A DNA stretch of 32,442 bases. Origin: JAJISG01 sp964347345 (GTDB lineage Archaea; Thermoplasmatota; Thermoplasmata; RBG-16-68-12; JAJISG01). A model generated the notes under the pieces. It saw only the letters and a program-made list of their open reading frames with translations. It was not told the DNA's origin and ran no database searches. Shown piece by piece: positions 14,265 through 21,235 of this stretch. The stretch is taken from assembly GCA_964347345.1 (NCBI GenBank), contig CAYFYB010000018.1, positions 1-32,442 on the forward strand, written 5' to 3'. How positions within the stretch are numbered: position 1 is the first letter of the stretch; the number at the start of each line of letters is the position of its first letter. Both the position numbers and the translations under genes were made by a program.

Positions 14265-15208
14265 AGAGTCACCTTGAGAGAGGAAAGCACATCAGCAATC
14301 CCATTCAGGACCGTTACCTTGTCACTCCCCGCGAACAGCAGCCCCACGGCCCTCTTCTGCTCATCCATGACCAGGGAGCCACTATCACCCCCCTCGGACA
14401 TCGAGGAGGTGAGGACCTGATCCTCGAAGAGAGCACTCCTGCCTCCACCATATGAGACGGTGACGGTCGCCTCCTGGTGTGTAACCTTGCCTCTCGTAAG
14501 CCCGGTGGTCCTTCCACTCTTCAGGACAGACAGGCCGACAGAGACCTCGGCCAGACCTGCCACCTTCCCTATCAGGCGGACCTCATTCTCCAAGTCGTCA
14601 TCGTTCAGGGGCCTCGCAATGGCACAGTCAACGCGGTTGCGGCTCTGATAGAAGGGCAGTATCCGACAGAGAAAGGTTCGAGGCATCCACCTGATCGGGA
14701 TGAACTCCTCTAATACGGCGATGGTGTCTTTCGGTATCTCTCCTCCATCCATGGCGGCTGGTTGAAGAACTGCATCTCCTTTCCGTCCTCGGTTGGTGTC
14801 CGCCAGAATGTGATTGTTGGAGAGGATGTAGGCTTCGGAGCCTCGATGGACGACACATCCGAGGGTCCCGGCCGTCACCCTGTAGTGTCCGATGCTCACC
14901 CCGCCGGGTGCAGGCCTCCATCGAGCGGTTGACTCCTGCTCGGGCTTGACAACGGACATGCCGAGGGCTCTTATCTCCCCCGTCTCCACCACGTCTGTCT
15001 TGACATCGTCTACGCGGCGAGGCACGATATCCCCAGGCCGCAGCTCGGCCTCCGGCAACTTCTTTCGGACGAGGACGACGACGCAGGGCTCCTCCGTCTC
15101 CACCCCACCGACGACCTTTTTGCCGATGGCCAGGCCTACGACGTTGGCCTTGCGGAGGAGCTTTCGCTCAAACCTCCTCTTGGCCCTCCTGACCTCTTTC
15201 CACGTCAT
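14261..15208 (-). CDS. Trypsin-like serine protease, intracellular
   Basis: A 315-residue chymotrypsin-fold protease. The triad is visible: His133 in LSNNHILAD, Asp194 in NRVDCAIARP and Ser276 in SEGGDSGSLV, with the oxyanion Gly-Asp-Ser-Gly context. There is no signal peptide or membrane helix and the N-terminus is basic, so it is probably cytoplasmic or held at the membrane by the small protein encoded just upstream, whose gene overlaps it by 41 nt. Residues 22-85 form an extra N-terminal domain (VVGLAIGKKVVGG...PCVVVLVRKK) seen in prokaryotic trypsin-like proteins, possibly autoinhibitory. Substrates unknown. It converges with the winged-helix gene on a shared CTAG stop. Confidence 0.85.
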   Translation of the reverse strand: MTWKEVRRAKRRFERKLLRKANVVGLAIGKKVVGGVETEEPCVVVLVRKKLPEAELRPGDIVPRRVDDVKTDVVETGEIRALGMSVVKPEQESTARWRPAPGGVSIGHYRVTAGTLGCVVHRGSEAYILSNNHILADTNRGRKGDAVLQPAAMDGGEIPKDTIAVLEEFIPIRWMPRTFLCRILPFYQSRNRVDCAIARPLNDDDLENEVRLIGKVAGLAEVSVGLSVLKSGRTTGLTRGKVTHQEATVTVSYGGGRSALFEDQVLTSSMSEGGDSGSLVMDEQKRAVGLLFAGSDKVTVLNGIADVLSSLKVTL

Positions 15209-15515
15209 CTGTACCCGCTGCCTCCGTCTTCACGCTAAAGGCCGATATCTCTAGGAGGCCATCGCCCACTCTGCCGCCGACGATGGTGCCCGCTGCCCTG
15301 ACGATCATGTTTCCGAAGAAGCCCAGGAAAAGGCCGATGCCGTAGTATGGCAGAAGGTCCGAGGCGTACAGAAACTTGATGAGGGTGGAGCCGAGGATGA
15401 TGGAAAGGAACGAGGCGAAGGCGCCCCACTGGACCCGGTTGCGGCGTACTGCGAAGAGGAGGAACCATCCCAGGGCCACGCCCAGGAGAAGGACCGCCAG
15501 CTGACCTATCTCCAG
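15168..15515 (-). CDS. Small membrane protein, probable partner of the trypsin-like protease
   Basis: A small protein of about 115 residues if started at CTG 15515, or 103 if started at the GTG at 15479. The upstream start is preferred because the GTG would cut the first membrane helix (LAVLLLGVALGWFLLFAV) in half and has no ribosome site, whereas GAGGTGAT at 15526-15519 lies just before CTG (15515) and ATA (15509); no ATG, GTG or TTG is available there. Two or three helices are followed by a Gly-rich segment (AAGTIVGGRVGDG) and an acidic tail. The 41-nt overlap with the protease gene implies coupled translation. No family recognised. Confidence 0.6.
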   Translation of the reverse strand: MEIGQLAVLLLGVALGWFLLFAVRRNRVQWGAFASFLSIILGSTLIKFLYASDLLPYYGIGLFLGFFGNMIVRAAGTIVGGRVGDGLLEISAFSVKTEAAGTDDVERGQEGQEEV

Positions 15516-15544
15516 GAAATCACCTCGGCAGGCGTCGGCTGGTG

Positions 15545-15555
15545 TCTATAAAAAT
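15545..15555 (-). promoter_or_regulatory. TATA box for the small membrane protein/protease operon
   Basis: ATTTTTATAGA on the minus strand. A start of transcription near 15524 would put the ribosome site GAGGTGAT at the very 5' end of the message. Confidence 0.55.
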
Positions 15556-15573
15556 CCTTTTCCGCTTTTCCCT

Positions 15574-15590
15574 TCTCTGATATTCAGAGA
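15574..15590. repeat. Perfect 17-bp inverted repeat after the subtilase gene
   Basis: TCTCTGATATTCAGAGA: two 7-bp arms around TAT, ten bases after the subtilase stop and before the promoter of the protease operon. It may be a 3'-end hairpin of the subtilase message or a protein-binding site. Confidence 0.6.
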
Positions 15591-15599
15591 CCGCCTTGT

Positions 15600-16718
15600 C
15601 TAGGAAGTCGAGAAAGGCTGCTCCCCTTGGAGGAGCAGATGAGCGTCATACACCTGGACGAGGCCATAGCCATACCAGTCGTCGTGGGGCAGCTGCTGTC
15701 CCGCCAGGGGGAGGGCAGCCTGCATGAGGACCCCTTTCATGGCCACGACGGCGTCCGTTCCCGCCTTCTTGTACTGTGGATAGGCCTCCAGGAGAAGGGC
15801 CAGGAGGCCTGAGAGGAGGGCAGCCGATGCCGAGGTCCCCGTTATGGAGGTGTAGGAGGATCCTCTTGCGGTCGTCGTCAGCCCAACGCCCGGCAGGACG
15901 AGCTCCGGCTTCATGTTCGGGTCCGACGTCGTGATTATCGTATTGTCGCCTTTGGAGCTGAAGGCGGCCAACTCAAGGCGGTGGTTGAGGGAGCCCACGG
16001 CGATCACCAGGGGCTCATTTGCGGGAGTCCCAACATCCCCATCATCCTCCCGCCCATCGTTCCCCGCCGACGAGACCACGAAGATGCCTCTTGCGATGGC
16101 CTCCTCCGCCGCCCTGGCCGCCGCATTGGTGGTGAAGGGCGTCCGCTGGGCACCCAAGGAGAGGGAGATGATGTCGGCCCCGTCCTCGATATCCCCATCC
16201 CTGTCGGGGTCCATGCAGAACCTGATGGCCCCGCCCACGGTCTCGGAGCTGGCCGTACCGTTGGAACGGAGGGCCTTGACAACTATCAGGGCGGCCCCAG
16301 GTGCGATGCCTCGCAGCCGCCCGTTAGCCGCCATGAGGCCCGCCATGGCAGTCCCGTGCCCTCCATCATCGTAGGGGAGGGCCTCGCCGTTTATCAGGTC
16401 CTTCCAGGCCACGATGTTGGCACCTGCCAGGTCAGGATGAATCAGGTCGATTCCGGTGTCAACGAGGCAGATGGTTACCCCCTCGCCATCAAGCCCCATG
16501 GCCTCGAGTCTCTCAGCCTGGGTCACGCTGGAGATCCACCCATAATCCTCAGAGAGGGGAAGACCTCCGAGGGATAGGTCAATGAAGCCAGCCGCTGCGA
16601 TGGACACGACCAGGGTGCCGGTCAGCAGAAGGGCGGCGACGACGACGGCCGCTTTCTTGAACCTTCCCCATCGTACACGCGCCACGACGTCCCTGGCCTT
16701 CTCATCCTCCTGGCTCAT
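15600..16718 (-). CDS. Membrane-anchored subtilisin-family (S8) serine protease
   Basis: A 372-residue S8 protease. Residues 22-44 form an N-terminal membrane helix after a basic stretch, placing the catalytic domain outside the cell. Catalytic residues are Asp87 (LVDTGID), His121 (GGHGTAMAG) and Ser296 (TGTSASAA), with oxyanion Asn220 (SSAGND). A Ca-binding-like loop, DPDRDGDIEDG, lies at 170-180. There is no recognisable pro-domain, so it may not autoprocess in the usual way. I chose ATG 16718 because it makes an ATGA overlap with the upstream ATP-grasp gene; the frame is open further upstream but inside that gene. Coupled to the ATP-grasp protein, it may process the peptide which that enzyme modifies. 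Confidence 0.9.
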   Translation of the reverse strand: MSQEDEKARDVVARVRWGRFKKAAVVVAALLLTGTLVVSIAAAGFIDLSLGGLPLSEDYGWISSVTQAERLEAMGLDGEGVTICLVDTGIDLIHPDLAGANIVAWKDLINGEALPYDDGGHGTAMAGLMAANGRLRGIAPGAALIVVKALRSNGTASSETVGGAIRFCMDPDRDGDIEDGADIISLSLGAQRTPFTTNAAARAAEEAIARGIFVVSSAGNDGREDDGDVGTPANEPLVIAVGSLNHRLELAAFSSKGDNTIITTSDPNMKPELVLPGVGLTTTARGSSYTSITGTSASAALLSGLLALLLEAYPQYKKAGTDAVVAMKGVLMQAALPLAGQQLPHDDWYGYGLVQVYDAHLLLQGEQPFSTS

Positions 16719-18454
16719 TTTGAGGGACCCCCATCGGGCGCTAGGGAGGGCAGGGACGGGTATCCAGGCGGGACGGAGGGGCCTCCACCCTGACCTGAGG
16801 CGTCGGGTGTGCCCCATCCGAAGCGGTCCATCTCTCTGGCCCTGAGGACCCGGACCTCGAAGGTCTCCTCGATGCCAGGCAGAGCCTCGATGGCCTTGAG
16901 GCGGGGAAGGAGACCGCAGCCGTTGGCCTTCTGGATGTCCAGGCCTGGCCTGCGGTTGACCTCAAGGACGAGAGGTCCTCGCTGAGCGTCCATGACGACG
17001 TCGACACCGGCGAAGCCCAGTCCCGAGAGTCTCTGGGCCTCACAGGCAATCTCCAGAACCTCTTCCCAGAAGGGGACGTGATAGCCAACGAGGTTGGCAC
17101 CCGTGTCGGGGTGCCGTTTCACCAGCTCCCCCTTCCATGTGGCGAAAGTGATCTCCCCTGTGGCCAACTCAACCCCAGCACCCACCGCTCCGAGGTGAAG
17201 GTTGGCCTTCCCACCGGACTGGCGGGTAGGCAGCCTAAGCATGGCCATGACTGGGTACCCGCGGAAGCAGAGGACGCGCACATCGGGCACGCCCCATGGA
17301 GCGATGGCCTTCAGGGCCGGGTGGTTCTCCACGAGAGCCTCCAGCAGGGCCTCGTCCGGTCGACCGCCGTTGTAGTCTCCCTCTAGGATGCTCGCCAGGT
17401 GCTGCATGAGGTCATCTATCGTGAGCGAGCCGTCGCCCGTGAGATACCTGTCACCGTCCCGCCCCTGGACTAAGACGATGCCTTCACCACCGTACCCATC
17501 AGCGGGCTTCAGGGCGAAGCTTGAGACCCGTGAGAAGACTTCCGGTGCCCTGGCCATCTCCTCCTTCCTGGACACCAGGAGGTAGTTGTCCGGTACGGGG
17601 ATGCCCTCTGACAGTAGGAGGGCTTTGGCCTTGGCCTTGTTCAGGCTTCCCATGGCGGCTGGCGGGTTGTAGCGTTCCACGAAGTCCCTGTTCCTCCTGT
17701 TGATGGTCAGGACCGTCTCAGAGAGGCCTCCGTTGAGGACCACCTCCTCCAGCCTCTTGAGGGGACCGAAGCGCAGCCTCTCCGACATCCTTATCTTCAG
17801 CTTGGTGCCCAGGTACCAGTGGAGGACGACCAGAAGGGGCCACGTGATGGGCTCCCGGGTGATGAAGTCCACCAGAGGGTCCTGGACGATGACAATGTAG
17901 GCGGCAGCCACCAGGAAGAGGGTCCAGAAGAGGGCCTTTGTGGGTGGTCCCCAACCGACCTTATCCACCTGCTGCAGGTAGCGGTCTGCAATCCAGGAGG
18001 TGATGACCACAGGGAAGAGGAGGACGAAGGATATCTCGGGCTGCCCGAGCCTGGAGGCCAAGGCCGCGATCAGGATGGCCGCCAGGGCCACCATGAGGAC
18101 CATGATGGCGGCTCGGTGACTCTGCTGGAGCCGCTGGCCCTGCAGGGCGGCTCGGGTCAGAATCATGACGAGGATGACGGCCGTGAAGAGGAGGAGCCCG
18201 AGGAGCAGGCCCGTGTACAGGATGCTGAGGGCGATGATGACGGGGGAGAAGGTGCCGAAGGCCTTGATGCCCACCACGTTGCGCAGGATGGCAATGACGG
18301 TGGCGGCCAGGGCCAGCTGAATTAGGATTCGGGCCGAGTGCAGGGCCGGCAGGAACTGGCCGAGGTTCTGGTCCACGTAATAGCTGAGGAGGAAGAGGGC
18401 CCCTAGGAAAAAGACGAAGGGGCCATGCTTCCTCCAGGGGGACTTCGGCTTCAT
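16715..18454 (-). CDS. 7TM domain fused to RimK-like ATP-grasp ligase
   Basis: A 579-residue fusion. Residues about 12-215 hold seven membrane helices with VGIKAFGTFSPVIIAL at 61-76, the signature of the 7TM domain that in bacteria is fused to an inactive transglutaminase. Residues about 235-545 are an ATP-grasp domain of the alpha-L-glutamate-ligase-like/sugar-transfer type: INRRNRDFVERYNP, the nucleotide-binding strand ALKPADGYGGEGIVLVQ (314-330), PDVRVLCFRGYPVMAMLR and the metal-binding LEVNRRPGLDIQ near residue 500. Such enzymes form amide bonds between carboxylates and amino groups. The C-terminal tail is Pro/Gly-rich. In bacteria the two parts are usually separate genes next to a RimK-linked protease; here they are one gene, overlapped by a subtilase gene. 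Substrate unknown. Confidence 0.85.
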   Translation of the reverse strand: MKPKSPWRKHGPFVFFLGALFLLSYYVDQNLGQFLPALHSARILIQLALAATVIAILRNVVGIKAFGTFSPVIIALSILYTGLLLGLLLFTAVILVMILTRAALQGQRLQQSHRAAIMVLMVALAAILIAALASRLGQPEISFVLLFPVVITSWIADRYLQQVDKVGWGPPTKALFWTLFLVAAAYIVIVQDPLVDFITREPITWPLLVVLHWYLGTKLKIRMSERLRFGPLKRLEEVVLNGGLSETVLTINRRNRDFVERYNPPAAMGSLNKAKAKALLLSEGIPVPDNYLLVSRKEEMARAPEVFSRVSSFALKPADGYGGEGIVLVQGRDGDRYLTGDGSLTIDDLMQHLASILEGDYNGGRPDEALLEALVENHPALKAIAPWGVPDVRVLCFRGYPVMAMLRLPTRQSGGKANLHLGAVGAGVELATGEITFATWKGELVKRHPDTGANLVGYHVPFWEEVLEIACEAQRLSGLGFAGVDVVMDAQRGPLVLEVNRRPGLDIQKANGCGLLPRLKAIEALPGIEETFEVRVLRAREMDRFGWGTPDASGQGGGPSVPPGYPSLPSLAPDGGPSK

Positions 18455-18482
18455 GGGGGTGTCCCAAGACCTGGAGGGGGGC

Positions 18483-18492
18483 GTTTAAAAGG
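18483..18492 (-). promoter_or_regulatory. TATA box for the ATP-grasp/subtilase operon
   Basis: CCTTTTAAAC-type sequence on the minus strand, about 33 nt before the ATG at 18454. Confidence 0.5.
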
Positions 18493-18521
18493 GTTATTCA
18501 ACAAGATTAGAAAGGAAAGGG

Positions 18522-18818
18522 CTAGTCCTCCACCGTCTCCAGCCACACGGCAAGGGACTCCCTGGCGGCCTCCAGGTCGAGTTCCGTCATCTCCCCCGCT
18601 TCATCCTCGATCTCGAACTTCTCGATGGTCACGACCTCGCCCTCCTTCCTGCCGGTGATGAATATGCGGGCTCCGGTCCCGTGGAAGCTGGCCTCCACGA
18701 AGGTGGGCTCAAAGATCAGCTTGACCTCGTCTCCTTCTTCGTACATCCTGTACATGCCCGAGGAGTCCACATAGTCCTTGAGCCTGTCGTAGCGGACCGT
18801 GAGGGGCTTCACGTTCAT
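18522..18818 (-). CDS. Small conserved-looking protein, unknown function
   Basis: A 98-residue, acidic, soluble protein with beta-rich pattern in the first two thirds (KLIFEPTFVEASFHGTGARIFITGR, VVTIEKFEIEDE) and a C-terminal helix (LDLEAARESLAVWLETVED). No signal, membrane helix or metal motif. It has its own TATA box (CCTTAAATACC) only about 20 nt upstream of the ATG, which suggests leaderless transcription. It lies upstream of the ATP-grasp operon on the same strand, separated by that operon's promoter. Not recognised. Confidence 0.65.
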   Translation of the reverse strand: MNVKPLTVRYDRLKDYVDSSGMYRMYEEGDEVKLIFEPTFVEASFHGTGARIFITGRKEGEVVTIEKFEIEDEAGEMTELDLEAARESLAVWLETVED

Positions 18819-18832
18819 TCGTAGGTGGAAGC

Positions 18833-18843
18833 GGTATTTAAGG
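18833..18843 (-). promoter_or_regulatory. TATA box for the 98-residue protein
   Basis: CCTTAAATACC on the minus strand, about 20 nt before the ATG at 18818. Confidence 0.5.
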
Positions 18844-18964
18844 AGAACTGGACCGGGGGGATGGGGTCACTACACGACCAGCCATGCGGCAGTGACCCTC
18901 AGGCCTGCGGAGAGCGTCATGGAAACTACAAAGAGGGGATGGGGCTGCACCATCCCTCCAGATT

Positions 18965-18972
18965 CTTATAAG
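18965..18972 (+). promoter_or_regulatory. TATA box for the tRNA thiolase gene
   Basis: CTTATAAG, centred about 24 nt before the GTG at 18992, so the message is probably leaderless; this supports the GTG start. Confidence 0.6.
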
Positions 18973-18991
18973 ACCGTTGAAATGATGAAAC

Positions 18992-19912
18992 GTGGATTGT
19001 GATCGCTGCTCGGAAGAGGCCATCACCTTCATCCGCTACAGCGGTGCTCACCTCTGTCCCTCCCACTTCACAGACTTCGTTGAGAAGAGGGTCAAGCGGG
19101 AGGTCCGCCAGCAGCTCCGCCTCACAAAGAGAAGCAGGATAGCCTCGGCCCTCTCGGGAGGCAAGGACAGCAGCGTGGCCACCTACCTCCTCAATTCCAT
19201 CCTCGGCAAGAGGAGGGATGTGGAGATTGTCGCCATCACCGTGGATGAGGGGATTCGAGACTATCGGCCACCCAGCATCGCCACTGCGGAGAGGCTCTGC
19301 AGCGAGCTAGGGTTGGAGCACCGCATCATCACTTACCGGGAACTGGTGGGCTGGGAGATGGACGCCGTCGTCTCCGCAGACCCGGATATGATTCCCTGCA
19401 GCTACTGCGGCGTCTTCCGCCGCAAGGCCCTGAACGTCCTGGCCAGGCTTGCGGAGGCTGATTATGTGGCCACCGGGCTGAACCTGGACGACACGGTCCA
19501 GTCCATCCTCATGAACCTCGGGAGGGCAGACATGGACAAGCTGGCCAGGATGGGCCCCCACGACCACGTGCAGCCGGGCCTCGTTCCCAGGGTCCAACCC
19601 CTCAGGACCATCTCCGACAAGGAGGTCTACCTGTACGCCCTCCTGAAGGGCATCCAGTTCCACGATGGCGTCTGCCCCTACGCAGAGAGGGCCATGAGGA
19701 CGAGGTACAGGGAGGTCCTCTTCCAGCTCGAGAGAGACTCCCCCGGGACGCGCCACGCCCTGCTCAGCAGCTACGACTCCCTCAAGCCTCTTCTGTTGGA
19801 GCGGTACCCCCCTTCCCCGCTCACCACTTGTGAGAAGTGTGGCGAGCCCACTGTGAACCGCCTGTGTCAGGCCTGCAAGCTCCTGGCTCGCCTGGCCGGA
19901 ATTTCTCAGTAG
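18992..19912 (+). CDS. ncsA: tRNA 2-thiouridine synthetase, NcsA/TtuA family
   Basis: A 306-residue PP-loop ATPase that adenylates and thiolates uridine in tRNA, in archaea at wobble U34 with a SAMP-type ubiquitin-like sulfur carrier. An N-terminal zinc finger (Cys3, Cys6, Cys22, His25) is followed by the PP-loop SGGKDS at 55-60, PCSYCGVFRRKAL with the conserved CxxC, TGLNLDDTVQSILMNL, the third conserved Cys in GVCPYAERAM, and a C-terminal finger CEKCG...CQAC. The three central cysteines are those that hold a 4Fe-4S cluster in TtuA. The leaderless GTG start is fixed by the TATA box. It overlaps the convergent membrane-protein gene by 7 nt. Confidence 0.92.
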   Translation: MDCDRCSEEAITFIRYSGAHLCPSHFTDFVEKRVKREVRQQLRLTKRSRIASALSGGKDSSVATYLLNSILGKRRDVEIVAITVDEGIRDYRPPSIATAERLCSELGLEHRIITYRELVGWEMDAVVSADPDMIPCSYCGVFRRKALNVLARLAEADYVATGLNLDDTVQSILMNLGRADMDKLARMGPHDHVQPGLVPRVQPLRTISDKEVYLYALLKGIQFHDGVCPYAERAMRTRYREVLFQLERDSPGTRHALLSSYDSLKPLLLERYPPSPLTTCEKCGEPTVNRLCQACKLLARLAGISQ

Positions 19913-20388
19913 CTTTCCTCATAGTAGTCCACTGCGTAGTAGGTGTCCCTCCAGACCGTCCGGTAGACGAAGAACTCCAGGACGAAGTAGGCGGCCATGA
20001 TGAGCATGCCGGCGTAGAGGATGTACAGGAGCCGCTGGAAGTCGACGAAGAAGGAGACGGCCAGGTCCTCGATCAACCCCACGTCCAGGTTTAAGATTCC
20101 GCCTCCAAGGACGAGGTATATCCAGGCCACCCGGACCCCCTGGCGGGCGGAACCGAAGGCCGCCCTCCACAGCAGTCCCTTGGCGTAGAAGGCGGTCAGG
20201 GCTGCCAGGCCCACGGCGGCGGCACCGATGGTGATGATGGTCCTCTCCATGCTTTCGAGGTCCAAGGGGATGTCCACGGGGATTATTGTGGGAAGGGTTC
20301 TGAGGATGTACACGGGAATGATGATCAGGGCGATGGCGTTCCCGATGGCCACTCCCGCGGCCCTCATGGGATGATACTTGGCCTCCAT
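19906..20388 (-). CDS. Four-helix membrane protein, unknown function
   Basis: A 160-residue protein with four membrane helices (about 10-30, 50-69, 86-104 and 117-141) and a Tyr-rich C-terminal tail (DTYYAVDYYEESY). It starts directly after the stop of the LEA-like protein gene (TAG then ATG), so the two are co-transcribed and probably act together in the envelope. Its end overlaps the convergent ncsA by 7 nt. Not recognised. Confidence 0.7.
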   Translation of the reverse strand: MEAKYHPMRAAGVAIGNAIALIIIPVYILRTLPTIIPVDIPLDLESMERTIITIGAAAVGLAALTAFYAKGLLWRAAFGSARQGVRVAWIYLVLGGGILNLDVGLIEDLAVSFFVDFQRLLYILYAGMLIMAAYFVLEFFVYRTVWRDTYYAVDYYEESY

Positions 20389-21231
20389 CTACCCACCTCC
20401 CGGCTCCCAGCTGACCACGGTCTCGTAGGTGACGGTGATGCCGCCGGGAAGCTCCAGGGTGACCTGCACCGTGAGATCCTGGGACCTCGCCAGCAGGTCC
20501 AGCGCCTGGGACTCATCCACGGAGAGGGTGAGGTTCCCCTCATAAGTGTCGCCGAGAGGGATGGTCTCCGAGGCCTCTGACACCACCTCTCCAGTCTCGT
20601 TGGTGATGGTGAAGAGAGCCGTGGCATTCCCGTTAAGGAAGGGAGCCATGCCTACGACGTAGGGGACGTCCCAGAACCACTGTCCCGTCTCGTTCCTGAA
20701 GGTGCTGTTGCCCAAGTCCACATCGAGGGCGGAAATGAGGGCGTCGAACTGTTGGGAGAAGGTGAAGGAGACTCCAAAGTCCAGGAGGCTCCGGGTGGTG
20801 GTCCCGCTGAGCCCCATGGTGAAGGATACGTTCGCCGGGAGGAAGATCAGGTACCCTGAGGATTGCAGGGGCACGAGGTCCAGGGGTATGCTGATGGGGA
20901 TCTCCTGCCTTTGGCCCACGGGGATGTCCACGGGCGCCGTCCTGTAGTCCGTCAACGCCACGACGTCCTCCACCAGGGCCTCAACGGAGAAGGTGAAGTT
21001 GGTGATGTCATGGTAGCCATTGTTGCCGATGGTGACGGACGTGTCCATGTAGACGACGCCGTCCACGAAGCGGAAGTCCCCTTCCTCACTGGGAGGTATG
21101 AAATCCAGGTTCCCGGGCATGGCCATGAGGATGGTCGTGGCCAGCAGGGCCGCGAAGAGGAGGGCGGCGGCGACGGAGGCAATTCGGAGGATTAGCAGGA
21201 TTCCTTTGCCGCGGGGCCTTGAAGGCTGCAA
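20389..21231 (-). CDS. Membrane-anchored LEA14/WHy-like extracellular protein
   Basis: A 280-residue protein with one N-terminal helix (about 11-36) and an all-beta exterior. Two segments (about 53-110 and 195-270) share the pattern of the water-stress LEA14/WHy fold: a strand with TSVTIGNNGYHDITNFTFSVEA, then DIPVGQRQEIPISIPLDL, and later FLNGNATALFTITNETGEV with GDTYEGNLTLSVDES. Many Asn sequons suggest glycosylation. I prefer the TTG at 21231 because purA's end supplies AGGTGAT just before it; an ATG at 21261 would overlap purA by 26 nt without a ribosome site. It is translated between purA and the four-helix protein. Confidence 0.68.
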   Translation of the reverse strand: MQPSRPRGKGILLILRIASVAAALLFAALLATTILMAMPGNLDFIPPSEEGDFRFVDGVVYMDTSVTIGNNGYHDITNFTFSVEALVEDVVALTDYRTAPVDIPVGQRQEIPISIPLDLVPLQSSGYLIFLPANVSFTMGLSGTTTRSLLDFGVSFTFSQQFDALISALDVDLGNSTFRNETGQWFWDVPYVVGMAPFLNGNATALFTITNETGEVVSEASETIPLGDTYEGNLTLSVDESQALDLLARSQDLTVQVTLELPGGITVTYETVVSWEPGGG

Positions 21232-21235
21232 CGCA

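Noticed and set aside
17819..18325. A 168-codon plus-strand frame rich in Asp/Glu/Gly opposite the ATP-grasp gene
   Set aside because: The composition is the complement of hydrophobic membrane codons; no start signal or domain.
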